Source of the DNA: Candidatus Fusicatenibacter intestinigallinarum
Lineage (GTDB): Bacteria; Bacillota; Clostridia; Lachnospirales; Lachnospiraceae
DNA: 64,000 nucleotides
Assembly (NCBI GenBank): GCA_019119555.1
Contig: DWWU01000003.1
Coordinates: 24,532-88,531, forward strand
Reading direction: 5' to 3'
The translations under genes and the position numbers were made by a program. Below are positions 19,929-30,083 of this stretch, piece by piece. The notes below the pieces were generated by a model that had not been told where the DNA came from, did not search any database, and was given only the letters and a program-made list of their open reading frames with translations. How positions within the stretch are numbered: the first letter of the stretch is position 1; each line of letters opens with the position of its first letter.

Positions 19929-20774
19929 ATGGAGGATGTATTTGCCGGATATGAGCGCAGACATGATTATCTGATCTGTATTGATTCTGACGGATGTGCG
20001 ATGAATACAATGGAGATCAAGCACAGAAAAAGTCTGGCGCCCTGTATGGTTTATGAGTGGGATCTGGGCGAATACCGTGATGCGATCATGCGCAGATGGA
20101 GAGAGATCAGCCTGTACAGTATGGATCGGGGCATCAATCGCTTTGAAGCGCTGGCGAAGATACTGGTGGATGTCAATGAAAACTATAAGCGGGTGGAGGA
20201 TCTGGACAGCCTGCTGAACTGGGTAAAGACGGCGAAGGAACTTTCCACAGACAGCCTGCGGGCGGAAGTGGAACGGACGGGAAGTCCGGTGCTGAAAAAG
20301 GCTCTGGACTGGTCAGAGCTGGTGAACGGTTCGCTGAAAATGATCTCGGAGAAAAACAAGAAGCCCTTTGACGGTGTGCGGGAAGCGCTGGAGGATGCAA
20401 AGCAGTTTGCGGATATCGTGATTGTCACGGCTGCAAACCGCACGGAGATCCTGGACGAGTGGGGGTATTATGATCTCCTGAAATATGTGAATCTGGTACT
20501 GACCCAGGAGAACGGAAGCAAGGAATTCTGCATCGGAAAGCTTCTGGAGTACGGATATCCGAAAGATCATGTGGTGATGATCGGGGATTCGCCCATCGAT
20601 CAGAGAGCCGCGGAGGCCGAAGGCGTATTTTTCTATCCGATCATGGTATGGAAGGAAAAGGAATCCTGGGAGGAATTCCGGGAACAGGCGCTGGACAGGC
20701 TGCAGCAGGGAACGTTTGCCGGAGCGTATCAGGAAGAAGTGGAGAAGGAGTTTGTACAGAATCTGACAAGATAG
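19929..20774 (+). CDS. HAD-superfamily hydrolase
   Basis: CIDSDGCAMNTM motif I, IVIVTAANRTEI motif II, HVVMIGDSPIDQRAAEAEG motif IV. Confidence 0.82.
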   Translation: MEDVFAGYERRHDYLICIDSDGCAMNTMEIKHRKSLAPCMVYEWDLGEYRDAIMRRWREISLYSMDRGINRFEALAKILVDVNENYKRVEDLDSLLNWVKTAKELSTDSLRAEVERTGSPVLKKALDWSELVNGSLKMISEKNKKPFDGVREALEDAKQFADIVIVTAANRTEILDEWGYYDLLKYVNLVLTQENGSKEFCIGKLLEYGYPKDHVVMIGDSPIDQRAAEAEGVFFYPIMVWKEKESWEEFREQALDRLQQGTFAGAYQEEVEKEFVQNLTR

Positions 20775-20798
20775 GACATGACGTTGCCGGACGGTGAA

Positions 20799-20846
20799 AC
20801 AGGGCCGCCGCATTTGTTTGATGAAACGGTGCGGCGGCCCTGTTTT
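20799..20846 (+). terminator. Rho-independent terminator
   Basis: ACAGGGCCGCCGCA...TGCGGCGGCCCTGTtttg. Confidence 0.9.
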
Positions 20847-20868
20847 GCTGTAATGGCAATGGTAACCG

Positions 20869-20896
20869 GTAACAGTTCAGCCAGCTGAACTGTTAC
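20869..20896. repeat. Family-1 palindrome
   Basis: GTAACAGTTCAGCCAGCTGAACTGTTAC, 13-bp perfect arms. Confidence 0.9.
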
Positions 20897-21065
20897 CGGC
20901 AATGTTTTGCGGGAGCAGGTTGGATATTGACGGGCGCATCATCGGTTGATAAAATATTGGCAGATGTCTGCGCAGCGCCGGATGCGCGGAAAACAAAAGG
21001 ACAGACAAAACGAAAGGGCAACCAAAACAGAAGAATAACCGAAACAGGAGAGAGGGTGAAAGGAA

Positions 21066-22721
21066 ATGAAAACGCTTTATGAAAACGGCCGTATCTATAT
21101 CGGAGGCCCGGAGGGCGTTCTGCCTTCCGGGGCTTTTGTGGTGGAAAACGGAAGGTTTCTGGTTGTGGGAAACAGGGAAGAGCTCCAAAATTATGTGGAT
21201 AACGATACGAAAATTGTGAACCTCGGTGGAAAATTTGTCTGCGCGGGTTTCAATGATTCCCATATGCATCTGCTGAACTACGGGTACACACTGAGCATGG
21301 CGGGACTCTCGGAGCACACATCGTCTATGCGGGAAATGCTGGAACATCTCCGGAAGTTTGATGGGGAAGAGCGGATGAGACAGGCGGACAGTTCTGAGCA
21401 GGACTGGGGGCAGCGCTGGCTTCTGGGCCGGGGATGGAATCAGGATTATTTTACGGATGAGCAGCGGTTTCCCACCCGGTGGGATCTGGACAAGGTTTCG
21501 ACGGTTCGGCCGGTCTGTGTGACCCGGGCCTGCGGTCATTGCTGCGTGGTCAATTCCCGTGGGCTGGAAATCATGGGAGTGACCGGGGATACGCCGCAGC
21601 CGGAAGGCGGATGTTTTGAACTGGATGCCGCGGGAGAACCCAATGGGATTTTCCGGGAAAATGCGGTGGAATATGTTTCTTCTCATATTCCGGCGCCCTC
21701 CCTGGAACAGATCAAGGAGATGATGCGGCTGGCGATCCGTAAGCTGAACGCCTATGGGGTTACCTCTGTGCAGACGGACGATTTTGAGACGCTGCCGGTT
21801 CCTTACGAACTGGTGATCCGCGCGTATCAGGAACTGGAGCAGGAAGGGGATCTGACGGTGCGCGTGTATGAGCAGGCGCAGTTTACGTCCCGGGAAACGC
21901 TGGGGAAATTTCTGGAATCAGGGTGGAATACGGGCGTCGGAAGCCGCCGTTTCCGGATCGGTCCGCTGAAGATTGTTGCCGACGGGTCTCTCGGTTCCAG
22001 AACCGCATATCTGAGCCGGCCTTATCAGGATGATCCGGACACACAGGGCTTTATGCTTTATCCGCGGGAACATCTGGAACAGCTGATTCAGGAGGCGGAG
22101 GCTCACGGAATGCAGACAGCGGTTCATGCCATTGGTGACGGAACGTTGGACGTCCTTCTGGATATTTATGAAAGCGTGGCGGGGAAAGCTCCGGGAGAGA
22201 ACAGGAGAAACGGCATTGTTCACTGTCAGATCACCCGGGCGGAGCAGCTGGAGCGGATGGCAAAGCTGGGTCTCCACGCATATGCGCAGACCATTTTTCT
22301 GGATTATGATCAGAGAATTGTCAGGCAGCGGGTGGGAACGGAAGCGGCGTCCTCCAGCTATGCCTTCCATACGATGAAACAGATGGGAATCCATGTGTCC
22401 AACGGAAGCGACTGCCCGGTGGAGGCGCCGGATGTGATGGCCGGAATTCAGTGCGCGGTGACCAGAAAGACGCTGGACGGCTCCGCCGGTCCGTACCGGC
22501 CGGAGGAGGCGATGAGCGTACAGGAGGCGCTGGATTCCTACACGGCGGAGGGGGCGTACGCATCCTTTGAGGAGAATGTGAAAGGAAAAATTCAGTCGGG
22601 AATGCTGGCGGATTTTGTCGTGCTGGGGGAGGATCCCTTTGCGGCGCCCGGACAGAGGCTGCGGGAGATTCCCGTGCTGGCGGTTTACATGGACGGGAAG
22701 TGCGTCTGCCGCAAGGAGTAA
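21066..22721 (+). CDS. YtcJ-like metal-dependent amidohydrolase
   Basis: GGKFVCAGFNDSHMHLLNYG...VADGSLGSRTAYL...AVHAIGDGTLDVLLD...SNGSDCPVEAPDVMAGI. Confidence 0.9.
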   Translation: MKTLYENGRIYIGGPEGVLPSGAFVVENGRFLVVGNREELQNYVDNDTKIVNLGGKFVCAGFNDSHMHLLNYGYTLSMAGLSEHTSSMREMLEHLRKFDGEERMRQADSSEQDWGQRWLLGRGWNQDYFTDEQRFPTRWDLDKVSTVRPVCVTRACGHCCVVNSRGLEIMGVTGDTPQPEGGCFELDAAGEPNGIFRENAVEYVSSHIPAPSLEQIKEMMRLAIRKLNAYGVTSVQTDDFETLPVPYELVIRAYQELEQEGDLTVRVYEQAQFTSRETLGKFLESGWNTGVGSRRFRIGPLKIVADGSLGSRTAYLSRPYQDDPDTQGFMLYPREHLEQLIQEAEAHGMQTAVHAIGDGTLDVLLDIYESVAGKAPGENRRNGIVHCQITRAEQLERMAKLGLHAYAQTIFLDYDQRIVRQRVGTEAASSSYAFHTMKQMGIHVSNGSDCPVEAPDVMAGIQCAVTRKTLDGSAGPYRPEEAMSVQEALDSYTAEGAYASFEENVKGKIQSGMLADFVVLGEDPFAAPGQRLREIPVLAVYMDGKCVCRKE

Positions 22722-22745
22722 CCGTTCCGCCGGATGACCGGTTAC
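22718..22745. repeat. Family-1 palindrome (imperfect; provides TAA stop of amidohydrolase)
   Basis: GTAACCGTTCCGCCGGATGACCGGTTAC. Confidence 0.7.
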
Positions 22746-22789
22746 AGATAATCAGACAGTTCTGTTTGCAGAACTGCCATGGAATAATC

Positions 22790-22817
22790 GTAAGAGTTCC
22801 GCTGGCTGAACTGTTGC
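22790..22817. repeat. Family-1 palindrome
   Basis: GTAAGAGTTCCGCTGGCTGAACTGTTGC. Confidence 0.7.
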
Positions 22818-22842
22818 GAATAATCAGAGGGGGATACTGAAG

Positions 22843-24216
22843 ATGAAAAAGACCAATGACTTCGGCAGGGATTCCGTGCCGCTGCTGGTGCTGAAGACTT
22901 CCGTTCCGTTTATGCTGGCACAGCTGGTCAATGTGCTGTACAGTATTGTGGACCGGATCTATGTGGGAAATATTCCGGTGATCGGGGCGGACTCCCTGGC
23001 GGGAGCAGGTGTATGCGCTCCGATCATCACATTGCTGTCCTCGTTCGGGACGCTGGTGGGCATCGGCGGTTCGGTGCTCTTTTCCGTGCGGCTCGGCGCG
23101 GGGGATGAGAGGAGTGCGCGCCGGATTCTCGCAAACAGCTTTTCTCTGCTGCTGATTCTTTCGGCAGCGCTGACGATTGTGTTTCTGCTGACCAAGGATA
23201 CTCTGCTGAACTGGTTCGGCGCCAGCGAGGTGACGTTTCCCTACGCGAATACTTATCTGACGATCTACACGTTGGGTACCTTTTTTGCACTGCTGTCCAT
23301 GGGCATGAATTATTTTATCACGGCCCAGGGATTTCCGGGGCTGGGGATGCTGACAACGCTGATCGGCGCGGTAATCAACATTGTGCTTGATCCGGTGTTT
23401 ATTTTTCTTTTCCGTATGAATATCGCGGGAGCCGCGGTGGCGACGGTGATTGCTCAGATGGGATCCTGCATCTTTGTGCTCTGCACACTGCGGAGAAAGA
23501 AGATGAGGATTCCGCTGTCCATTGTGCGGCCGGAGGTGAAAACTGCAAAGCGGATTTTTGCTCTGGGTTTTTCCCCGTTTCTGATTCTTGCGACGGACAG
23601 TGTGATTATCATAGCGATGAACGCGGTGCTGCAGTATTACGGAGGAAAAGAAAACGGAGATACGCTGATTACGGCGGCAACTATCGTCCAGAGCTATATG
23701 CTTCTGATTACTTCTCCGATGCTGGGAATTACCGGAGGTTCTCAGCCGCTGATCAGCTATAATTACGGGGCGAATCAGCCGGACAGAATCCGAAAGACCG
23801 TCTTCTGTGTCCTCATGCTGTGTCTCTGCTTTACGACGGTGATGTTTCTGGCGTCCAGGGCGATTCCGGAGGTGTTTGTGCGGATTTTTACCAGTGATGC
23901 GGAATACCGGGAGCTGGCGGTCTGGGGAATCCGGGTGTTTACAATGATGATTATCCCTCTCAGTTTCCAGTATGTCTTTGTGGACAGCCTGACGGCGCTG
24001 GGCATGACAGGAAAATCCCTGACGCTTTCCCTGTTTCGGAAGACACTGTATTTTGTGTCCACCTGCGTGCTGCCCATATGTTTTGCCGCAAACGCGGCGT
24101 TCTATGCGGAGCCCATTGCCGATGGGGTTTCGTCCGTGCTCTCGACGGTTGTATTTTTCTTTGTCTACCGGAAATATCTGAAGGGCAGCGGACGGCTGAT
24201 GGAAATTAAAGTATAA
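22843..24216 (+). CDS. MATE family efflux transporter
   Basis: SVPFMLAQLVNVLYSIVDRIYVGNIPVIGADSLAGAGVCAPI; ~12 TM. Confidence 0.92.
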   Translation: MKKTNDFGRDSVPLLVLKTSVPFMLAQLVNVLYSIVDRIYVGNIPVIGADSLAGAGVCAPIITLLSSFGTLVGIGGSVLFSVRLGAGDERSARRILANSFSLLLILSAALTIVFLLTKDTLLNWFGASEVTFPYANTYLTIYTLGTFFALLSMGMNYFITAQGFPGLGMLTTLIGAVINIVLDPVFIFLFRMNIAGAAVATVIAQMGSCIFVLCTLRRKKMRIPLSIVRPEVKTAKRIFALGFSPFLILATDSVIIIAMNAVLQYYGGKENGDTLITAATIVQSYMLLITSPMLGITGGSQPLISYNYGANQPDRIRKTVFCVLMLCLCFTTVMFLASRAIPEVFVRIFTSDAEYRELAVWGIRVFTMMIIPLSFQYVFVDSLTALGMTGKSLTLSLFRKTLYFVSTCVLPICFAANAAFYAEPIADGVSSVLSTVVFFFVYRKYLKGSGRLMEIKV

Positions 24217-24230
24217 AGGGGAAAAGTGCC

Positions 24231-24258
24231 CTGATTGTTCAGCCGGTCGAACTGCCGC
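24231..24258. repeat. Family-1 palindrome (degenerate; provides stop of metallophosphoesterase)
   Basis: core GTTCAGCCGGTCGAAC; minus strand reads ...GSSTG* through it. Confidence 0.55.
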
Positions 24259-24958
24259 TGTATGGTACATAGATTTCCCTGTCGGTCTCCATACAGTATA
24301 CCGCAAGGTTTCCGCCGAACACGCACCCGCAGTCGATGGCGATATGATTGTTCCGTTTGATTACAACGCCGGGATTTCCGGGTTCCTCAAACGTCGGGGT
24401 ATGTCCGGTAATGGTATAGACGTCGCGGAAATAAACTTTGTTATAGTCGGCTCTTGAAAACAGAATCTGTGCGGCGGAAAAATCTTCCACCGTCATTCCT
24501 TCCCGGAAAGGTTCCAGGCCTCCGTGTACCAAAAGGAACCTCCGGCCGCCGACCTGCGTTTCCTCATACAGGGAGAAATCTCCCAGATAATCGAGCAGTT
24601 CCAGTTTATCGTCCATGGAGAGCACCCGGAATTCCCGGACGGTTCCGGAGCCTCCGTTCTGCATCCACTCCATATATTTTTCCATAGACTCCACCGTCAG
24701 ATATGTCCCGGCATTCTTTTCTGTGATTTCCACACACAGTTCCTTCAGGACGCTGAGCGCCATAAATTCGTGGTTTCCCACAATGGGAATGACGTTTGGC
24801 CGGTACATCATATCCTGCAGCACGCGGACGGAGGCATATCCCCGATCAATGCAGTCTCCAAGAACATAGAGAATGTCGTCGTCGCTGAAGCTGATTTCTT
24901 CCAGCGCTCTTCTGTATTCGTCGTAACACCCGTGAATATCGCTGATTACATAGTGCAT
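24239..24958 (-). CDS. Serine/threonine-phosphatase-like metallophosphoesterase
   Basis: HYVISDIHGCYDEYRRALEEI...YVLGDCIDRG...IVGNHEFM...LVHGG. Confidence 0.93.
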   Translation of the reverse strand: MHYVISDIHGCYDEYRRALEEISFSDDDILYVLGDCIDRGYASVRVLQDMMYRPNVIPIVGNHEFMALSVLKELCVEITEKNAGTYLTVESMEKYMEWMQNGGSGTVREFRVLSMDDKLELLDYLGDFSLYEETQVGGRRFLLVHGGLEPFREGMTVEDFSAAQILFSRADYNKVYFRDVYTITGHTPTFEEPGNPGVVIKRNNHIAIDCGCVFGGNLAVYCMETDREIYVPYSGSSTG

Positions 24959-25004
24959 CGTATCTCTCCTGTCATTCGTCCGGCAGATGCTGTTCTGTCA
25001 GGTC

Positions 25005-25032
25005 GTTGCCGTTCCGCTGGCGGAACGATAAC
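25005..25032. repeat. Family-1 palindrome
   Basis: GTTGCCGTTCCGCTGGCGGAACGATAAC. Confidence 0.8.
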
Positions 25033-25140
25033 TTCCCGGCTGCCTCTGCCTTTTTTTTATCATACTGCCGGAGGGAGGCATAAGGCAAGGGGAAAAAATG
25101 TTATTGCTGCGGTTTCTGCCAGGAGATATAATAGAAATGC

Positions 25141-25168
25141 ATTACCGTTTGGCTGGCTGAACGGTTAT
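25141..25168. repeat. Family-1 palindrome
   Basis: ATTACCGTTTGGCTGGCTGAACGGTTAT. Confidence 0.75.
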
Positions 25169-25231
25169 GAAAATTCTGCGAAAAGCTTATGAAAGCTTCA
25201 GATATGTGGAGGAGACGGGAGGAAGAAGAAA

Positions 25232-26569
25232 ATGACTACAGATATGACAAGGGGACGCATTATCCCACAGATCACTCAGTTTACGATACCGCTGGTGCTG
25301 GGGAATCTGTTCCAGCTCACTTATAACGCGGCGGATTCCGTGATCGTCGGGAAATTCGTCGGAGACGAAGCGCTGGCGGCGGTGGGAACCGCGGGACCGA
25401 TTATGAACATGGTGATTCTGTTTATCAGTGGTATGTGTATGGGAGCGGGGATTCTCATGAGCACCCATTACGGAGCGAAGGATTACAGCCTTCTGGAGCG
25501 GCAGATCAGTACGTCAATGTTGGGAGGTCTGGGATTTTCTGCGATCATTTCCCTTCTTCTCATTGTGTTTGCCCATCCGCTGCTGGAACTGCTTCAGGTT
25601 CCGGCGGACATCATCGGATCCGCGAAAGGGTATCTGAGAATTATCTTTCTCGGACTGATTTTTACATTTGTCTATAATTTTTTCTCCAATACGCTTCGGG
25701 CTTTGGGGGACAGCAAGGTTCCCCTGTATTTTCTGATGATCAGCGCGCTTCTCAATATCGTCGGGGATCTGCTCTTTGTGGTTGTTTTCCGCTGGGGAGT
25801 TCCGGGAAGCGCCGCCGCCACGGTGCTCAGCGAAATGCTCAGCTGTCTGTTCTGCCTGGTTTACATTAAGAAAAAAGTTCCGCTGCTCTGTATGGGGAGA
25901 AAGTGGAGGGTCTTTGACCGGTCGATTCTGTGGAAAACCTTTAATTACGGAATCACCAGCGCGCTGCAGCAGATGTGTGTGCAGCTGGGAAAAATCTGTG
26001 TGCAGACGGTGGTCAATGTGCAGGGCGTCGCGTTTATCGCGGCTTTTACTGCGATCAACCGTGTGGACGATTTCGCGATGACTCCCCAGCAGAACATCGC
26101 TCATGCGACGACGACTTTTATGGCCCAGAACAGAGGGGCGGGAAATATCCGGCGGATGAAACAGGGCTTTCTTTCCTCGGTTCTCCTGCAGGCCGTATAT
26201 ACCGGTGTGGTCGCAGTGCTGGTTTTCTTCTTTGCGCGGCCGATCATGCAGCTGTTCGTCAGTGACGGATCCCGGGAAGTGACGGACCTGGGGGTTTCTT
26301 ATCTCAGGCTGATTGCGGTTATGTACGTCATGCCTGCAGCGACCAATTCGATCCAGGGATTCTTCCGGGGGCTGGGAGATCTGAAGGTTACGCTGATCAG
26401 CACGATTCTGAACATGTCGGCGCGTTTTCTCTCGGCATGGCTTATGATTCATATTCTGCACGGAGGATTTGAGTGTCTGGCCTGGGCGAATTTCTTCGGC
26501 TGGATTGCGATGCTGGCGCTTCAGATTCCTCTGATTCTGATGCGGTGGAAAAAAGAACAGTCCAGATAA
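25232..26569 (+). CDS. MATE family efflux transporter
   Basis: TIPLVLGNLFQLTYNAADSVIVGKFVGDEALAAVGTAGPI. Confidence 0.92.
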   Translation: MTTDMTRGRIIPQITQFTIPLVLGNLFQLTYNAADSVIVGKFVGDEALAAVGTAGPIMNMVILFISGMCMGAGILMSTHYGAKDYSLLERQISTSMLGGLGFSAIISLLLIVFAHPLLELLQVPADIIGSAKGYLRIIFLGLIFTFVYNFFSNTLRALGDSKVPLYFLMISALLNIVGDLLFVVVFRWGVPGSAAATVLSEMLSCLFCLVYIKKKVPLLCMGRKWRVFDRSILWKTFNYGITSALQQMCVQLGKICVQTVVNVQGVAFIAAFTAINRVDDFAMTPQQNIAHATTTFMAQNRGAGNIRRMKQGFLSSVLLQAVYTGVVAVLVFFFARPIMQLFVSDGSREVTDLGVSYLRLIAVMYVMPAATNSIQGFFRGLGDLKVTLISTILNMSARFLSAWLMIHILHGGFECLAWANFFGWIAMLALQIPLILMRWKKEQSR

Positions 26570-26622
26570 ACCCGAAAGGGAATGTACAGATCCGACAGAA
26601 TTGTAATAAAAATTAAAAAAAA

Positions 26623-26649
26623 TTAGCACTCATCTATTGACAGTGCTGA
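26623..26649. promoter_or_regulatory. CIRCE-like HrcA operator
   Basis: TTAGCACTC-N9-CAGTGCTGA (right half 7/9 of GAGTGCTAA). Confidence 0.72.
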
Positions 26650-26665
26650 CAAAAGGTGTTATAGT
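26637..26665 (+). promoter_or_regulatory. Predicted sigma-A promoter of clpB overlapping the CIRCE site
   Basis: TTGACA-17 nt-TATAGT. Confidence 0.8.
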
Positions 26666-26714
26666 CTGCGTAGAACAAAGTGAAAGCCAAAGGACATCCG
26701 CCTGACGTTTGTTC

Positions 26715-26742
26715 GTAACTGTTCAGTCAGCTGAACTGTTAC
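26715..26742. repeat. Family-1 palindrome (in clpB 5' leader)
   Basis: GTAACTGTTCAGTCAGCTGAACTGTTAC. Confidence 0.85.
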
Positions 26743-26830
26743 ATTTGTTCCTGGCAGGTCAGCGGCCGCCGGTGCGGTTGCCGGCTGTCCGGGCGGATGC
26801 GTTACCACCATAGAAGAGGAGGTTGGAGAT

Positions 26831-29437
26831 ATGAATATAAGCAAATTTACGCAGAAATCTCTGCAGGCTGTTCAGGACCTGGAAAAGACCGCCTATGATT
26901 TTGGAAATCAGGAGGTGGAGCAGGAGCATCTGCTTTACAATCTTCTCCATCAGGAGGACAGTCTGATTCTGAAAATGATCGAGAAGATGGAGATTCAGAA
27001 AGAACATTTCATGAACCGCGTGACAGAGGCGCTGAACGCGAGAGTAAAGGTATCCGGCGGACAGCCCTATATCGGCCAGTATCTGAACAAGGCGCTGGTG
27101 AGCGCGGAGGATGAAGCGAAGGCTATGGGCGACGAGTATGTGTCGGTGGAACATCTGTTTCTGGCGATGCTGAAAAATCCAAGTCCGTCCATGAAAAAAC
27201 TGTTCCAGGAATATGGAATTACCCGTGAACGTTTCCTCCAGGCGCTGAGCACCGTCCGGGGAAATCAGAGGGTGACCACGGACAATCCGGAAGCCACCTA
27301 TGACACGCTGGAAAAATACGGTCAGGATCTGGTGGAGAGAGCCAGAAGCCAGAAGCTGGATCCTGTGATCGGACGTGACACGGAGATCCGGAATGTCATC
27401 CGTATCCTTTCCAGAAAAACGAAAAATAATCCGGTGCTGATCGGTGAACCCGGCGTAGGAAAAACTGCAGTTGTGGAAGGGCTGGCCCAGAGGATCGCCA
27501 GCGGAGATGTGCCGGAAAGCCTGAAGAACAAGACGATCTTTTCCCTGGATATGGGAGCGCTGGTCGCAGGGGCGAAGTACCGCGGCGAGTTTGAGGAGCG
27601 TCTGAAGGCGGTTCTTGAGGAAGTGCGCAAGAGTGACGGAAAAATTATTCTGTTTATCGATGAGCTGCATCTGATCGTCGGAGCCGGAAAGACGGACGGC
27701 GCGATGGATGCGGGAAATATGCTGAAGCCGATGCTGGCCCGGGGCGAGCTTCACTGTATCGGAGCGACAACGCTGGACGAGTACCGCCAGTATATTGAGA
27801 AAGACGCGGCTCTGGAGCGCCGGTTCCAGCCGGTAATGGTCGATGAGCCGACGGTGGAGGATACGATTTCGATTCTCCGTGGACTGAAAGAACGGTATGA
27901 AGTATTCCACGGCGTAAAGATCACTGATGGCGCCCTGGTAGCCGCTGCGACCCTGTCTGACCGTTATATCAGCGACCGTTTCCTTCCGGATAAGGCCATT
28001 GACCTGGTGGACGAGGCGTGCGCGCTGATCAAGACGGAGCTGGATTCCATGCCCACAGAGCTGGATGAGCTGAACCGTAAGATCATGCAGCTGCAGATTG
28101 AGGAAGCGGCCCTGAAAAAAGAGACAGATAATCTGAGCAAAGAAAGGCTGGAAGAGCTGCAGAAGGAGCTGGCGGAGCTGAAGGACACCTTCCAGACACA
28201 GAAGGCCCAGTGGGAAAACGAGAAGAAATCTGTGGAAAAACTGTCTGCCCTGAGAGAGCAGATTGAGGATATCAACAAGCAGATTCAGAAAGCCCAGCAG
28301 GAATACGACCTGAACAAAGCGGCGGAACTGCAGTACGGAGAACTTCCGAAGCTTCAGCAGCAGCTGGCGGCAGAGGAAGCAAAGGTTAAGGAATCCGATC
28401 TGTCTCTGGTGCATGAGAGCGTCACGGACGAGGAGATTGCCCGGATTGTATCCCGGTGGACCGGCATTCCGGTTACGAAACTGACGGAAGGCGAGCGGGC
28501 GAAAATCCTCGGACTGGAGAAAGAGCTTCACACCCGTGTGATCGGGCAGGATGAGGCGGTTACAAAAGTGGCCGACGCGATCATCCGTTCCAAAGCGGGA
28601 ATCAAGGATCCGACAAAACCTATCGGTTCGTTCCTGTTCCTGGGCCCCACCGGCGTCGGAAAAACCGAACTGGCGAAGACCCTGGCCCAGAAGCTGTTCG
28701 ACGATGAGAACAACATGGTTCGTATCGATATGAGCGAGTATATGGAGAAATATTCCGTCTCCCGTCTGATCGGAGCGCCTCCGGGATATGTGGGATATGA
28801 GGAAGGCGGTCAGCTGACCGAGACGGTGCGCAGGAAACCGTATTCTGTCGTCCTGTTCGACGAGGTGGAGAAGGCTCATCCGGATGTGTTCAACGTACTG
28901 CTTCAGGTGCTGGACGACGGACGGATCACCGATTCCCAGGGGCGGACCGTGGACTTTAAAAATACCATTTTGATTATGACTTCCAATATCGGTTCCCAGT
29001 ATCTGCTGGAAGGCATCCAGGACAACGGAGAGATCTCCGAGGAAGCGAGAAACATGGTGATGCAGGATCTGCGGGCCCACTTCCGTCCGGAATTTCTCAA
29101 TCGTCTGGATGAGACGATTATGTTCAAACCCTTGACAAAAGACAATATTGGGCATATTGTAGATTTGCTGATGAAGGAACTGAATGAACGTCTGGAAAAT
29201 CAGGAGCTGTCTGTAGAGCTGACCGACGCCGGAAAGCAGTACGTCATTGAGGGTGGATACGATCCGATATATGGAGCGAGACCTCTGCGCCGGTTTATCC
29301 AGAAAGAAGTGGAGACGACCGCTGCCCGCATGATTCTCGGCGGACAGGTCAACACCGGCGACACGATTGTGCTGGACGCTCAGGATGGAACTCTCACGGC
29401 TTCGGTAAGACCGAAAGTTGAAGTGATTGAGTCATAA
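26831..29437 (+). CDS. clpB: ATP-dependent chaperone ClpB
   Basis: [21 protein letters not shown]...two Walker A ([30 protein letters not shown]) with ClpB middle coiled coil. Confidence 0.97.
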   Translation: MNISKFTQKSLQAVQDLEKTAYDFGNQEVEQEHLLYNLLHQEDSLILKMIEKMEIQKEHFMNRVTEALNARVKVSGGQPYIGQYLNKALVSAEDEAKAMGDEYVSVEHLFLAMLKNPSPSMKKLFQEYGITRERFLQALSTVRGNQRVTTDNPEATYDTLEKYGQDLVERARSQKLDPVIGRDTEIRNVIRILSRKTKNNPVLIGEPGVGKTAVVEGLAQRIASGDVPESLKNKTIFSLDMGALVAGAKYRGEFEERLKAVLEEVRKSDGKIILFIDELHLIVGAGKTDGAMDAGNMLKPMLARGELHCIGATTLDEYRQYIEKDAALERRFQPVMVDEPTVEDTISILRGLKERYEVFHGVKITDGALVAAATLSDRYISDRFLPDKAIDLVDEACALIKTELDSMPTELDELNRKIMQLQIEEAALKKETDNLSKERLEELQKELAELKDTFQTQKAQWENEKKSVEKLSALREQIEDINKQIQKAQQEYDLNKAAELQYGELPKLQQQLAAEEAKVKESDLSLVHESVTDEEIARIVSRWTGIPVTKLTEGERAKILGLEKELHTRVIGQDEAVTKVADAIIRSKAGIKDPTKPIGSFLFLGPTGVGKTELAKTLAQKLFDDENNMVRIDMSEYMEKYSVSRLIGAPPGYVGYEEGGQLTETVRRKPYSVVLFDEVEKAHPDVFNVLLQVLDDGRITDSQGRTVDFKNTILIMTSNIGSQYLLEGIQDNGEISEEARNMVMQDLRAHFRPEFLNRLDETIMFKPLTKDNIGHIVDLLMKELNERLENQELSVELTDAGKQYVIEGGYDPIYGARPLRRFIQKEVETTAARMILGGQVNTGDTIVLDAQDGTLTASVRPKVEVIES

Positions 29438-29456
29438 TCATGGAGGTATCTGAGCA

Positions 29457-29627
29457 ATGCCTAAGGATCCGGTGATGCTGCTGAGTTATATCAATACCCA
29501 GCTGCGCGATTTTTATCCCAGTCTTCAGGAACTGTGCAGTTCTCTGCAGGTCAGTGAGGGTGATCTGAGAAACAGACTGGCGGCGATCGATTACGAATAC
29601 GATCCGATACGGAATCAGTTTATCTGA
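29457..29627 (+). CDS. Small DUF4250-like protein (56 aa, absent from ORF track)
   Basis: ATG 29457: MPKDPVMLLSYINTQLRDFYPSLQELCSSLQVSEGDLRNRLAAIDYEYDPIRNQFI*; RBS TGGAGG. Confidence 0.8.
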   Translation: MPKDPVMLLSYINTQLRDFYPSLQELCSSLQVSEGDLRNRLAAIDYEYDPIRNQFI

Positions 29628-29668
29628 CAGCCGTCCGGCTGGCGGAACAGCTGTCTGTTTCGTATAAC

Positions 29669-29702
29669 GGCCCCTGCCCGGTGAAAACCGGAGGCAGGGG
29701 CC
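29669..29702 (+). terminator. Strong GC hairpin / probable terminator
   Basis: GGCCCCTGCC-cggtgaaaaccgga-GGCAGGGGCC. Confidence 0.6.
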
Positions 29703-29914
29703 GTGTCCGTCAGAAGGACCGCCGCATGATTTTGATGAAAGATGCATAAAAATTTTCTGAAAAATACAGAATTCAGATAAAAAATAACGGCAAATATAAA
29801 AATATATAAAAAATAAAACGGAAAAATGTCAGGTTGTCAAAAGAAAAACGGAAAATCACAGGGAAAATTCACAGAACCTGCAAAGAAAAATCCGGCGGCT
29901 GAGAAAAAGAAAAT

Positions 29915-29943
29915 TTGACAATCGAAGGAAAAACGGTTAATAT
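29915..29943 (+). promoter_or_regulatory. Consensus sigma-A promoter for the MATE leader
   Basis: TTGACA-17 nt-TAATAT. Confidence 0.8.
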
Positions 29944-29979
29944 AAGACACATAATTTCACACGGTCGAAAATATAATTT

Positions 29980-30083
29980 TTCTGTGACGCAGAGAGGCGG
30001 TTCCGATAAGATCGGGCCGCCTTCTTGTATTTCTGCCGCGAAGGAGCGGTCTGCTTTGGATTTCAGAGCGGACCGCTCTTTTT
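29980..30083 (+). ncRNA. Structured leader with intrinsic terminator upstream of MATE gene (candidate cis-regulatory RNA)
   Basis: Hairpin AGGCGGttCCGAT-aag-ATCGGgCCGCCT closed by GCAGA/TCTGC, followed by terminator GAGCGGTCTGCTtt...agAGCGGACCGCTCttttt. Confidence 0.5.

Noticed and set aside
22321-24306. 661-aa minus-strand ORF opposite MATE and amidohydrolase
   Set aside because: Overlaps two well-supported plus-strand genes, low-complexity basic composition.
26759-29155. 798-aa ORF antisense to clpB
   Set aside because: Long antisense ORFs also occur opposite valS, fhs, GH3 and the repeat protein; they mirror codon bias of the real gene, lack recognisable domains and have no RBS support.
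29627-29654. Possible family-1 copy after the DUF4250 gene (ACAGCCGTCCGGCTGGCGGAACAGCTGT)
   Set aside because: Too degenerate to count confidently, although it may be a decayed copy.
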